From Bacillus cereus (GTDB lineage Bacteria > Bacillota > Bacilli > Bacillales > Bacillaceae_G), in the NCBI RefSeq assembly GCF_002584535.1, contig NZ_NUOT01000021.1, positions 1-64,000 of the forward strand: a DNA stretch of 64,000 nt, given 5' to 3'. This document shows positions 44,035-52,119 of the stretch, piece by piece. The notes under the pieces were generated by a model, which searched no databases, was not told the origin of the DNA, and saw only the letters and a list, made by a program, of their open reading frames with translations. Each line of letters starts with the position of its first letter. Position 1 is the stretch's first letter. The position numbers and the translations under genes are program-made.

Positions 44035-44215
44035 GTTTAAATTTTCAACCTATAAGTCATGGCTACGTCTAAACCAAAGTGACCCGTACTCATTTTCTAT
44101 TTTTGTTTTAGTTTTAAGCTTAATATGGGGCTGAAAAATGTCCTGACCGTTTCTATGCATGGACGGATGCTCTCTCATCCCTAAAAAATAAGGGGTATGT
44201 TGCTTTTTAATTCAG
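44035..44215. repeat. interspersed repeat, copy B
   Basis: Homologous to 36655-36835. Shared blocks are ATTTTC-AAC-TAT, GGCTA-GT, ACTCATTTTCT, TTTTGTTTTA, ATGGGGCT-AAAAA, TCCTGACCG, TTCTATGCAT and GACGGATGCTCTCT. It lies between the ABM-like terminator and the VanZ gene. It has no good reading frame. Confidence 0.6.
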
Positions 44216-44304
44216 ATTCCCTTTCCGCCTCTAAAAATAAAGTTTGCTTTTACATTTTATTGAAGCTATAATAAAATCTTAATTTTTTCGAAAGGAGCCA
44301 CATT

Positions 44305-45456
44305 TTGACAGCTTATTTATTTCCAATTAAAACAGCATTTATTCTATTTCCTTTTTTAGCAATGGTTCTATTGATTCCATTTCTAATATTTAATTACAGA
44401 AAATATGGCTATCTAAATAAATGGCGTTCTTTTATTTTATACTCTTTGCTTCTTTATTTGTTAAACGCCTATTTTCTTGTTGTCTTACCTCTACCGCAAA
44501 CATATGATACATGTAGCCTTCAGCCAGCTAACACACAGCACGTTCAGCTTGTACCGTTTTATTTCATTCAAGAAATTAGCAATCATACAGCAGCGATATT
44601 AGCAAAACCTGCTACCTATTTTTACTTATTAAAAGAATCTGCCTTTTTACAAGTCGCATTTAATGCCGTGTTAACGATTCCATTCGGCATATATTTACGT
44701 TACTATTTCCGCCGTAGTTTTTTACAAACAATCTTCTTTTCACTTTGTCTCTCACTATTTTTTGAAGTGACACAAGTGACTGGGTTATACGGTATATACA
44801 ATTGTGCATATCGTTTATTTGATATCGATGATTTATTTTTAAATACACTTGGGGGAGCAATTGGTTATTTCATCGCGCCAATATTCACGTACTTCCTTCC
44901 TAAATCAAATGAATTAGATGCACATGTCGATTTAGCTACGAAACCAGTTGGATTTATCCGCCGCCTAATCGCACTCCAAATTGATTGGATTTTCTTATCC
45001 CTTGTTGTGCCAGGTATAAAAAATAAGGGGAATTCTATTTTCATTTCTAAAATGCAATCTTATACCAATCTATATGATCTTATTTTTATTACGTGTGCAG
45101 TCCTCGTCTACTTCATCATCATTCCGTATTTTATGAACGGAAAAACAATTGGTAAGGCGTTACTTCGTATTCATATAAAAGGAAGAAATGAACGAATTAC
45201 ATTAAAAGAATTATTCATTCGGTATGGACTGTTTTACTTTGTTCTCGGAGGAATTAACTATATTCTCTCTAGCAGTTCTATTTTAAATCATACGAATCCT
45301 TTAATTCTACTTGTTATATTATTATTCATGTTTGCAATTAACGGTATCTTTGTTATTCATTTTCTACTGCACGTATTTAGTCGTGATAAATTACTATTTT
45401 ACGAACGAATGAGTCATACACGAAATGTAATTACACTCAAAAAAGCTGACAAATAA
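44305..45456 (+). CDS. VanZ-family / RDD-family fusion membrane protein
   Basis: A 383-residue protein with two membrane domains. The N-terminal VanZ-like domain (about 1-200) contains the typical VLPLPQTYDT and a TxxxFGIYLRYYFRR loop, ending in EVTQVTGLYG, then LFDIDDLFLNTLGGAIGY. The C-terminal RDD domain (about 213-375) opens GFIRRLIALQIDWIF with the arginine/aspartate pair and holds GKTIGKALLRI. VanZ proteins affect sensitivity to glycopeptides and lipid-targeting peptides in some species. The role here is unknown. The start is TTG 44305 behind AAAGGAG. Confidence 0.8.
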   Translation: MTAYLFPIKTAFILFPFLAMVLLIPFLIFNYRKYGYLNKWRSFILYSLLLYLLNAYFLVVLPLPQTYDTCSLQPANTQHVQLVPFYFIQEISNHTAAILAKPATYFYLLKESAFLQVAFNAVLTIPFGIYLRYYFRRSFLQTIFFSLCLSLFFEVTQVTGLYGIYNCAYRLFDIDDLFLNTLGGAIGYFIAPIFTYFLPKSNELDAHVDLATKPVGFIRRLIALQIDWIFLSLVVPGIKNKGNSIFISKMQSYTNLYDLIFITCAVLVYFIIIPYFMNGKTIGKALLRIHIKGRNERITLKELFIRYGLFYFVLGGINYILSSSSILNHTNPLILLVILLFMFAINGIFVIHFLLHVFSRDKLLFYERMSHTRNVITLKKADK

Positions 45457-45471
45457 TTTGTCAGCTTTTTT
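45439..45471. terminator. bidirectional terminator
   Basis: A perfect 15-bp stem (AAAAAAGCTGACAAA with its complement) and a 3-nt loop. It overlaps the ends of the VanZ-RDD gene and the convergent oxidase gene. Confidence 0.95.
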
Positions 45472-46774
45472 CATAAATAGAAAACATTTTTGCTACATAT
45501 GGATTTAAAAACACTCCCATTGGATCTACCTTTTCTCTAGCTTCCAAGAAAGAGTTTAACTTTGGATAAACACATTGCAACTGTTCATATCGCATTGTAT
45601 GCATTTTCCCCCAATGTGGACGTCCTTCATACTTTTGAAAAATACGTTCTATCGCTGTGAAGTACGCAGCATACTTCATTCCTTTATACATATGCACAGC
45701 GATATACGCTGAATCTCTTCCATAGGCAGTACTTATCCATATATCATCTCCCCTTACATAGCGACATTCAATTGGAAAATGAACTTGGAATTTCTTCTTT
45801 TCAATAAGACTGTAAATTTCCCCTACTACATCTTTCATATACTGCGCTGGGACACTATACTCCATTTCATAAAAACGAACATTACGAGATGTAGCAAATA
45901 TTTGATAACTTGAACCAATTGTTTTTGCATTCGGCACTGCCTTTGCTGATAGCCTACTAACTCCCTTACTTATAGAAGGAAGTAACTTGCATCCTTTAGA
46001 CAATAATGAAAAAATTATATTTTCAAGTAGTGCCGTCTTGAACTTATGCCACTTTAAATCTATCCCTTTAACTGTCGTTTCATTTGTAATTTTCACTTGA
46101 ACATCATCTGAATACGGAAACACAAAAAATTCAAAATGACGATGCTGCTTATATTCCTCTAATTTGCTTATTACAGTAGATAACGATTCCTTTTTGCTTT
46201 CATAGATAAGTGAATAAGCTGGAATGACTTTTAATTTAACTTTTACAATAATTCCAAGCATACCAAGAGATAACTGAAATGCCTTCCAAAATTCAGGGTT
46301 TTCTTTCTCAGAACAAACAATAATTTCTCCAGATGCCAGCACAGCTGTAATTTCTACTACTTGTGTTGCCAAACTACCAAATTGAATACCTGTTCCATGC
46401 GTTCCTGTACTAAATGCTCCAGCAATAGATTGTGAATCAATATCTCCTAAATTCTCCTGCGCATATCCCTTTTCTTCCAACAGTTTTCCTAAGTTATACA
46501 ACTTTGTTCCGGCCCATACTTCTACTATGAATGATTGTGAATCCACATCCAAAATCCCTTGTAGCTCATCTAAAGAAATTAAAATTTCTTCTGTTTGAAC
46601 AAGAGGTGTAAAAGAATGACCTGATCCAACAACACGAATTCTCTTTCCCTGTTCTTTTGCAAACTTTACTACTTCTATTACATCTTGTATGCTTTTTGGG
46701 TACATCGTATATTGTGGATTTCCTTCTACATTCCCTGTCCAATTTCTCCATTTTTGCCCTTTTACAGAAAGCAT
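45461..46774 (-). CDS. FAD-linked aldonolactone oxidase-type protein
   Basis: A 437-residue oxidoreductase of the D-arabinono-1,4-lactone / L-gulono-1,4-lactone oxidase family. The PP-loop FAD domain (about 20-190) has RVVGSGHSFTPLVQT, where the His is the common covalent flavin site, and STGTHGTG. The C-terminal ALO domain ends with HWGKMHT and the DPMGVFLNPY signature. The substrate may be a sugar lactone or an alditol. It starts 13 bp inside the end of the PLP-enzyme gene, so both are co-translated. A joint pathway is likely but unnamed. Confidence 0.82.
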   Translation of the reverse strand: MLSVKGQKWRNWTGNVEGNPQYTMYPKSIQDVIEVVKFAKEQGKRIRVVGSGHSFTPLVQTEEILISLDELQGILDVDSQSFIVEVWAGTKLYNLGKLLEEKGYAQENLGDIDSQSIAGAFSTGTHGTGIQFGSLATQVVEITAVLASGEIIVCSEKENPEFWKAFQLSLGMLGIIVKVKLKVIPAYSLIYESKKESLSTVISKLEEYKQHRHFEFFVFPYSDDVQVKITNETTVKGIDLKWHKFKTALLENIIFSLLSKGCKLLPSISKGVSRLSAKAVPNAKTIGSSYQIFATSRNVRFYEMEYSVPAQYMKDVVGEIYSLIEKKKFQVHFPIECRYVRGDDIWISTAYGRDSAYIAVHMYKGMKYAAYFTAIERIFQKYEGRPHWGKMHTMRYEQLQCVYPKLNSFLEAREKVDPMGVFLNPYVAKMFSIYEKS

Positions 46775-47934
46775 TGACCATCCCCCCGGTATGTTGAATA
46801 TTTCCCTATCACTTTGTTACCTGCAATACGATGTAACGATGAGAAACGCTCACATAGTTCTCCGGCTTTACTATGCCTAAATAACACGACATCCCCAACC
46901 GTTAGGTATTCTGAACCATCATAATAAACAGGCGTTTGTACTTCTCCAGCTCCTTCTAAAGCTAACAACTTCGCTCCACTTGGCTCCAAAATCTCCGGCT
47001 GTTTGTCTTTCCCAACTGATCCTGAAGCAATATATCCACCACCTAGGCAAGTATATATATGAGGGGCTGGTTGTCTAACAATTGGCAATGCAAATCCAGC
47101 AGCTGGTTCAAATTTAATATCTTTATAGTAATCAAAGAGTTTAGGAGAGTAAAAAGCCGAACCTATTGTAATCTCTGTAACAGATTCATCTTGCATTGTC
47201 GTTTGTATACTTCCTGTACCACCTCCATTTACAAAACGAAGTGCAATCCCTTGTTCTTGCACTGTTCGTACAATGCTCTGTCTGCGTTCCATCACTTCAA
47301 ATACAGATTTTTTCTTTAAATAAGAAACTATTTTATTTTTAAAACCTTGCTTTGGTACATCGTCTCCAACTCCTGCAATCTGTGCTTCATAGCCCATTAC
47401 ACCGTCTATTTGTAAAACAGGAGATTGAATTGCTTTTTCAATAACGTCCAAAGCCTCAGCGGCAGTACGTATAGGAGAACGTCTAACACCAAAATGAAGC
47501 TGAAAAAAATGACTACTCATATCGATATCAATACAGATTCGAAAACGCCCACCTGTTTCCTCTGCAATTGTCTCTAAATAAGCAATATGTTCTACGCAAT
47601 CTACCATACAAGTGATTATCAATCCTTGTTTTGTAAGCAAACTAATTTCTTGAAGTGCTTGTTCATCATGTATAGGGTACCCAAGCAACAAATCGTTAAA
47701 TCCTTGTTTTATTAAAAATATTACTTCTCGTGGTGAAAAACACATAATGCCTTGAAAACAACGATTAGAGGCTAAAATTTTCTTCATCACTGGAACAGAT
47801 CGTAATGATTTACTAGCAATACGAACTTTCTTTCCTTGGCACAATTGAACAATGGACTCAATATTTCTTTCTAACGCTTCTTCATCAAGAAATGCACATG
47901 GTAATGGGACCTTTTGAAATATGTTACGCTCCAC
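46762..47934 (-). CDS. PLP-dependent amino acid deaminase/aldolase (fold type III, D-threonine aldolase-like)
   Basis: A 390-residue enzyme of the alanine racemase N-terminal/D-serine dehydratase-like family. The PLP lysine lies in VRIASKSLRSVPV (about residues 37-49, Lys42). The phosphate-binding glycines are in FVNGGGTGS, and the C-terminal beta domain has a metal-type LYH/H pattern. Reactions in this family are retro-aldol cleavage of beta-hydroxy D-amino acids or their dehydration. The GTG start at 47934 follows GGGGAG. It is first in a two-gene unit with the FAD-linked oxidase. Confidence 0.78.
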   Translation of the reverse strand: MERNIFQKVPLPCAFLDEEALERNIESIVQLCQGKKVRIASKSLRSVPVMKKILASNRCFQGIMCFSPREVIFLIKQGFNDLLLGYPIHDEQALQEISLLTKQGLIITCMVDCVEHIAYLETIAEETGGRFRICIDIDMSSHFFQLHFGVRRSPIRTAAEALDVIEKAIQSPVLQIDGVMGYEAQIAGVGDDVPKQGFKNKIVSYLKKKSVFEVMERRQSIVRTVQEQGIALRFVNGGGTGSIQTTMQDESVTEITIGSAFYSPKLFDYYKDIKFEPAAGFALPIVRQPAPHIYTCLGGGYIASGSVGKDKQPEILEPSGAKLLALEGAGEVQTPVYYDGSEYLTVGDVVLFRHSKAGELCERFSSLHRIAGNKVIGKYSTYRGDGQCFL

Positions 47935-48006
47935 ATCGTTCTCTCCCCTTATATATATGTCTTATACATATTGGAAAGAAACTATCATTCTCCTGTGTCT
48001 AAACAA

Positions 48007-48037
48007 AAAAAGTTTCTTCTTGACGAAGAAACTTTTT
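48007..48037. terminator. plc terminator
   Basis: AAAAGTTTCTTC pairs with GAAGAAACTTTT around TTGAC, about 90 bp after the plc stop. No gene lies between, so it ends plc transcription. Confidence 0.85.
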
Positions 48038-48121
48038 AACTATTTCAATAGAAGTGATTGCCTGTACTGGATCATGAGTCATGATATGTATATGTTTATT
48101 ACTAAGAAGTAACCAAGCATT

Positions 48122-48973
48122 CTATCGATTTACATATGTATCAAACCAAAGCTGAATATATCCCGCTGTGACACGCTGCGCCTCTACTAAACGTTTTCCT
48201 GCTGTTGGTGTAACTTCTGCACGCCATTTATCTGCATATTCTTGTGAAACTGCCGCTCTTACGAACCAATCTTTTGTAGTGCCATTTACAATACCGGCAT
48301 AATCTTGCTTAGCAGCTACAGCAGCTCCATGAATCCAGTCTTCAGGGTTTAGTCCTTTCCAATTCCAATAGCCATTTCCATCAGTCACTTTATAATTATC
48401 CTTTACTGTATCAACAAAGTTTTCAAATTTAGAATGGAAACCTTGTGGATAAGAAAGATTAGTAAAGTTTGCTGCATGCATTGGTTGATTTACATCTCCT
48501 AAGTAATGCAGCGATAATCCTAAATAGAAGAATGCTTGTTTCATATCTCGCTTTTGATAAGATTCACCAGCAAGTTTAAAGTATTTAGCCCCCGTTTCTT
48601 TTGCCTGCTTAGCGAAAGGAATATACGTCTTCCCTGTATCAGGATCATAGAAATGAGAAGCAAATGTACTATTATCATAGTAAGGGTTTTCATAATCAGC
48701 AGCATAAATACCATTCTCTAGCTCTGTACGCCATTCATTTAATAAGGTGACTTGATCTTGTTTTACAATTGCTGTATTACGGGACATAATATCAATTGCA
48801 CGATTGACAATCCACAAATGGGAGTTTGTCCCTTCTGCATGTTTATCTTCCGCAGACCAATATTGAATTACTCTTACCTTATTTCCGCTCTCATTTTCAT
48901 GGGCAAATGCTACACTTTGCAATGGTGCTGCTAATGTAATAGCTGCTGCTAGGGCCAATACTTTCTTTTTCAT
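48122..48973 (-). CDS. plc: zinc phosphatidylcholine-preferring phospholipase C
   Basis: A 283-residue secreted virulence-type enzyme that hydrolyses phosphatidylcholine. A 38-residue prepro region precedes Trp39, which is Trp1 of the 245-residue mature enzyme, exactly the B. cereus length. Zinc ligands by mature numbering are visible: Trp1, His14, His118, Asp122, His128, His142 and Glu146 (segments SHLW, LHYLGDVNQPMH, FHSKFE). ATG 48973 follows GGAGG. A near-consensus PlcR box lies about 107 bp upstream. In B. cereus the sphingomyelinase gene follows plc; here it is absent and a terminator comes instead. Confidence 0.96.
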   Translation of the reverse strand: MKKKVLALAAAITLAAPLQSVAFAHENESGNKVRVIQYWSAEDKHAEGTNSHLWIVNRAIDIMSRNTAIVKQDQVTLLNEWRTELENGIYAADYENPYYDNSTFASHFYDPDTGKTYIPFAKQAKETGAKYFKLAGESYQKRDMKQAFFYLGLSLHYLGDVNQPMHAANFTNLSYPQGFHSKFENFVDTVKDNYKVTDGNGYWNWKGLNPEDWIHGAAVAAKQDYAGIVNGTTKDWFVRAAVSQEYADKWRAEVTPTAGKRLVEAQRVTAGYIQLWFDTYVNR

Positions 48974-49079
48974 ATGAAAACCTCCGCTTATATTTATTTT
49001 ACTTTAAATATGTAGGTCATATGACTGATCTAAGATTAGAATATCCCGCCTTTCTATTCATTTCTATTGAAAAATAAAT

Positions 49080-49095
49080 TATGCAAATGTTCACA
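49080..49095. promoter_or_regulatory. PlcR box upstream of plc (one mismatch)
   Basis: TATGCAAATGTTCACA fits the PlcR consensus TATGNANNNNTNCATA at all fixed positions but one (CACA for CATA). PlcR, a quorum-sensing activator of the B. cereus group, drives plc in relatives. The distance to the start codon, about 107 bp, is reasonable. Confidence 0.6.
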
Positions 49096-49168
49096 TCATG
49101 ACTCATTCATATTTTAGTAAACGAATATTAATTTTCTGCAAAGAAACAGCTAAAATATTGTAAAAAAA

Positions 49169-49203
49169 TAAAGCAACCAGGTGCATATCCTGATTGCTTT
49201 TAC
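49169..49203 (-). terminator. terminator of the channel remnant
   Basis: On the minus strand AAAGCAATCAGG pairs with CCTGGTTGCTTT (one wobble), directly after the remnant stop codon. Confidence 0.75.
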
Positions 49204-49371
49204 TCCTTCTTTCTCCCTGCTAATATACTTGGCAATTGAACATTTACTGCGAGCTTGTGAACAAGCCCAAATACTATACCAATTCCAATGAAAATATAGA
49301 ATATCGTAAAGATTTTCCCAAAGTCTATTTGCGGAGTTCCCCCCATAGCCAACTGTCGTTAATGTTCCACT
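49200..49371 (-). pseudogene. 3' remnant of a two-TM potassium channel gene
   Basis: The minus strand encodes GTLTTVGYG, the K+ selectivity filter. After a one-base shift in a run of six C (49339-49344) it continues TPQIDFGKIFTIFYIF-IGIGIVFGLVHKLAVNV and ends ILAGRKKE before a stop and terminator. Filter followed by the inner helix is the order of Ion_trans_2 channels. The first TM helix and start are missing and stops lie just upstream. It is therefore a truncated, frameshifted fragment. Confidence 0.6.
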
Positions 49372-49580
49372 CCATCCCCAAAGGCATTACCTCACCATCA
49401 ATACACCAGTACCTTGCTGATTGTTGTTTGTAATACTGGTCTACAGATATGAAATTTCTTCCTTTTGAACAAATTTTGGTTTCCATACCGATCCTGCCTC
49501 TTTTTTAAAGTAATAGTATCAGTACGTTCAAGATTTACAGATTCATTGCAAGTGTTTTGAAGTTCTTGCACCATAACCAT
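49325..49580 (-). other. two overlapping short ORFs of uncertain status
   Basis: Frame one runs from ATG 49580 (or 49574), behind AAAGGTG, to about 49398, beginning MVQELQNTCNESVNLERTDT. Frame two runs from ATG 49486 to TAG 49325 (53 residues: METKICSKGRNFISVDQYYK, ending WLWGELRK). Its 3' third is read in another frame as the potassium-channel filter. Both cannot be intact genes there, so this looks like a junction of two decayed genes. No family recognised. Confidence 0.3.
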
Positions 49581-49599
49581 CACCTTTCTATACATAAAA

Positions 49600-49637
49600 A
49601 AAGTAGCCCTCTTCTATTTCTAGAAAAAGGCTACTTT
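49600..49637 (-). terminator. bdhA terminator
   Basis: AAAGTAGCC pairs with GGCTACTTT with a long AT loop, 15 bp after the bdhA stop. A T run follows on the minus strand. Confidence 0.8.
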
Positions 49638-49652
49638 CTTCTATATTATACA

Positions 49653-50705
49653 TTATTTAGGCGAAACAAGAATTTTCACTTGATTTTTATCTTTTACGAG
49701 CGCTTCAAATCCTTCTTCTACAACTTGATCCACAGTAATTTTTTTCGTAATTAATTTCTCTGCTTGAATTTGTCCAGAGCTAATTAATTTAATAGCAGAT
49801 GGGAAGATATGACGGTATCCAAGAATACCTACAATTTCTTTTTCTTTTAATACTAAGTTGTTTGGGGTAATTGTCGCATCTTTTTCCCATACACTGACAA
49901 TTACAGTTTGTCCTTCAAAGCTTGTACTTTCAATCGCTTGACGAAGTACAACTTCAACACCTGTTACTTCGAAGCTAACATTTACACCTAAACCGTTTGT
50001 TAAGTTACGGATTTCTGCTAGTACCTCTTGTTCTGCTGGATTTAATACATAATCAGCACCCGCTATTTTTGCTAACTCTTGACGTTCTTTAGAAAGTTCA
50101 ACTGCGATAACAGGCGTTGCACCTGCCGCTTTAACAGCTTGGATAACAAGAAGTCCAATCGGTCCACAGCCAAATACAGCTACAGCTTCACCTTCTTTTA
50201 ATTTACTTTGACGTACTGCATGAACTGCAACTGCTGCTGGTTCTACAAGTGCACCTTGTTCATAAGTCATTTCATCCGGGATATGGTGAACCATATCTGC
50301 TGGAACTACAGTATATTCAGAGAAGCCACCGCCATCTCCACCAAGACCATGGAAAACAAGTTGTTCACAAACGTTGTAATGACCATGTTTACAAGCTTCA
50401 CATTTGCCACAAGAATAAATAGGTTCTACAACAACGCGGTCCCCAACTTTATGAGTTGTAACGCCTTCACCAATTTCAACTACTTCCCCACTAAATTCAT
50501 GACCTAAAATAACAGGTGCTTTCACATGTGTTAATGGATGTTCTTCTGTTGGAATAAAAATAGGTCCCGCTAAATATTCGTGTAAATCTGTTCCACAAAT
50601 ACCACACCATTTAATTTTGATTTTTACTGCTCCTGGCCGAACAGCTGGTTCTGGAACTTCTTCTACTCTTACATCACGTTGATCATACCAAAGTAATGCT
50701 TTCAT
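49653..50705 (-). CDS. bdhA: (R,R)-butanediol dehydrogenase-type zinc alcohol dehydrogenase
   Basis: A 350-residue NAD-dependent medium-chain dehydrogenase. Catalytic-zinc residues lie in WCGICGTDLHEY and GHEF (His69, Glu70). Structural-zinc cysteines 99, 102, 105 and 113 are present, and the coenzyme loop is FGCGPIGLL. It aligns along its length with B. subtilis BdhA (acetoin/2,3-butanediol), which lacks the structural-zinc cysteines. ATG 50705 has GAGGG 9 nt upstream; the first in-frame ATG abuts that site. Single gene. Substrate call by similarity. Confidence 0.85.
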   Translation of the reverse strand: MKALLWYDQRDVRVEEVPEPAVRPGAVKIKIKWCGICGTDLHEYLAGPIFIPTEEHPLTHVKAPVILGHEFSGEVVEIGEGVTTHKVGDRVVVEPIYSCGKCEACKHGHYNVCEQLVFHGLGGDGGGFSEYTVVPADMVHHIPDEMTYEQGALVEPAAVAVHAVRQSKLKEGEAVAVFGCGPIGLLVIQAVKAAGATPVIAVELSKERQELAKIAGADYVLNPAEQEVLAEIRNLTNGLGVNVSFEVTGVEVVLRQAIESTSFEGQTVIVSVWEKDATITPNNLVLKEKEIVGILGYRHIFPSAIKLISSGQIQAEKLITKKITVDQVVEEGFEALVKDKNQVKILVSPK

Positions 50706-50932
50706 TTTATGCATCCCTCTCTATGTACATATACTTAACCTAGTGAAGTTTACTAATCTATTATAGTACTTTTATCCATATATTTCAAAAAGCCAAACTG
50801 AAATTCACCAAATTTTAACGAAAAAAGTTCACTTTTTTGTCACTTTGTACTTTTTTCCACATCTGTTAATTCAATTTCATTGCAGGTGAAATTCGCATTA
50901 TGCCATAATAGCAGAGGAGAGGTGAACATCAC

Positions 50933-52087
50933 TTGAAATATTTCATTTATTTTATTGTTATCGTAGCGTTTTTAGATACATTTTCACAATTACCAATTAT
51001 GAGTACTTACGCGCAAAGCCTCGGGGGAACCCCTCTTATTATCGGCCTTGTTGTAGGTATGTACTCGTTTGCCAATATGATTGGAAATATTATCGCAGGT
51101 GCATCTGTTGATAAATTTGGTGCAAAGAAAGTTCTCTATATGAGTATGGGAATTACAAGTTTCATAGTACTATTGTATACCGTTGTTCAGAGCGGCGAGC
51201 AATTACTCATCGTTCGCTTTTTACATGGATTTAGTGACGGCTTCTTAATTCCTGCAGCCTTTACTTTCTTATCTAAACAAACAAAATCAACAAAACAAGG
51301 AAAAGCAATGGCACTATCTGGTGCCGCTGTCGGAACAGCAGCTATCGTTGGTCCAGCCTTCAGTGGAATTATGAAAGCAAAAGTAGGCGTTGAATGGGTC
51401 TTTATTACGATTTCGCTCTTAATGGTACTCGGTACAATCGTGGCCCTTTTCTTATTACCAAACAATGTGACTAGAAAAGATACATCACGAACGCAAATGA
51501 TGAACAAAGAAGATATGATAGGATTACTAAGATCCGAACCATTATTACAAGCCTATATTGGCGCTTTTACATTAATGTTCTCACAAGGTATCGTCACATA
51601 TATGTTACCTGTAAAAGTAGAGGCATTAGCACTCAAAGCGTCTACAACAGGTATGATGTTAAGTGTCTTTGGGATTACTGCCATCCTCTTCTTCTTGCTA
51701 CCAACAAATCGTATTTATGATCGATTTGACCGTTCAAAGATGATGCTAATCGGTATTGCAGTCATGGCACTTGCCTTATCATTACTTGGTATATTTACAA
51801 CAAAAGGCATGCTCTTTGTTGTTATGATGATTTACGGAATTGGATTCGCCATCCTCTTCCCATCTATTAATGCTTTACTTGTTGAAAATACAACTGAAGA
51901 TAAACGCGGGAAGGCATTCGGATTATTTTATGCTTTCTTCTCATTAGGCGTTGTCGCTGGATCCTTTACAGTTGGAGCAATCGGTGCATCACCAAGTGTA
52001 AGCTTTGTAATTGGAACAGCATTCTTACTCACATTTGCTGGAATGATTTATGTCAGAGGAAAAATAAAAAAGACAATGATGAATTAA
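50933..52087 (+). CDS. MFS transporter (12-TM)
   Basis: A 384-residue major-facilitator protein. MFS motif A is recognisable as ASVDKFGAKKVLYMS (about residues 58-72) and the antiporter-type motif C as GAAVGTAAIVGPAFSGI, so it probably exports a small molecule. The start is TTG 50933 behind GGAGAGGTG. It is divergent from bdhA and has no adjacent regulator. Substrate unknown. Confidence 0.82.
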   Translation: MKYFIYFIVIVAFLDTFSQLPIMSTYAQSLGGTPLIIGLVVGMYSFANMIGNIIAGASVDKFGAKKVLYMSMGITSFIVLLYTVVQSGEQLLIVRFLHGFSDGFLIPAAFTFLSKQTKSTKQGKAMALSGAAVGTAAIVGPAFSGIMKAKVGVEWVFITISLLMVLGTIVALFLLPNNVTRKDTSRTQMMNKEDMIGLLRSEPLLQAYIGAFTLMFSQGIVTYMLPVKVEALALKASTTGMMLSVFGITAILFFLLPTNRIYDRFDRSKMMLIGIAVMALALSLLGIFTTKGMLFVVMMIYGIGFAILFPSINALLVENTTEDKRGKAFGLFYAFFSLGVVAGSFTVGAIGASPSVSFVIGTAFLLTFAGMIYVRGKIKKTMMN

Positions 52088-52107
52088 CTCATCATTGTCT
52101 TTTTTTA
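52066..52107. terminator. bidirectional terminator
   Basis: AGACAATGATGA (52071-52082) pairs perfectly with TCATCATTGTCT, with A and T runs outside, between the convergent MFS and amidase genes. Confidence 0.92.
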
Positions 52108-52119
52108 ATTAAATCTTTA

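Noticed and set aside
48000-48121. Open frame continuing past the plc stop (MTHDPVQAITSIE)
   Set aside because: Short, no start or ribosome binding site, and its second half is the terminator stem; it does not match the end of sphingomyelinase.
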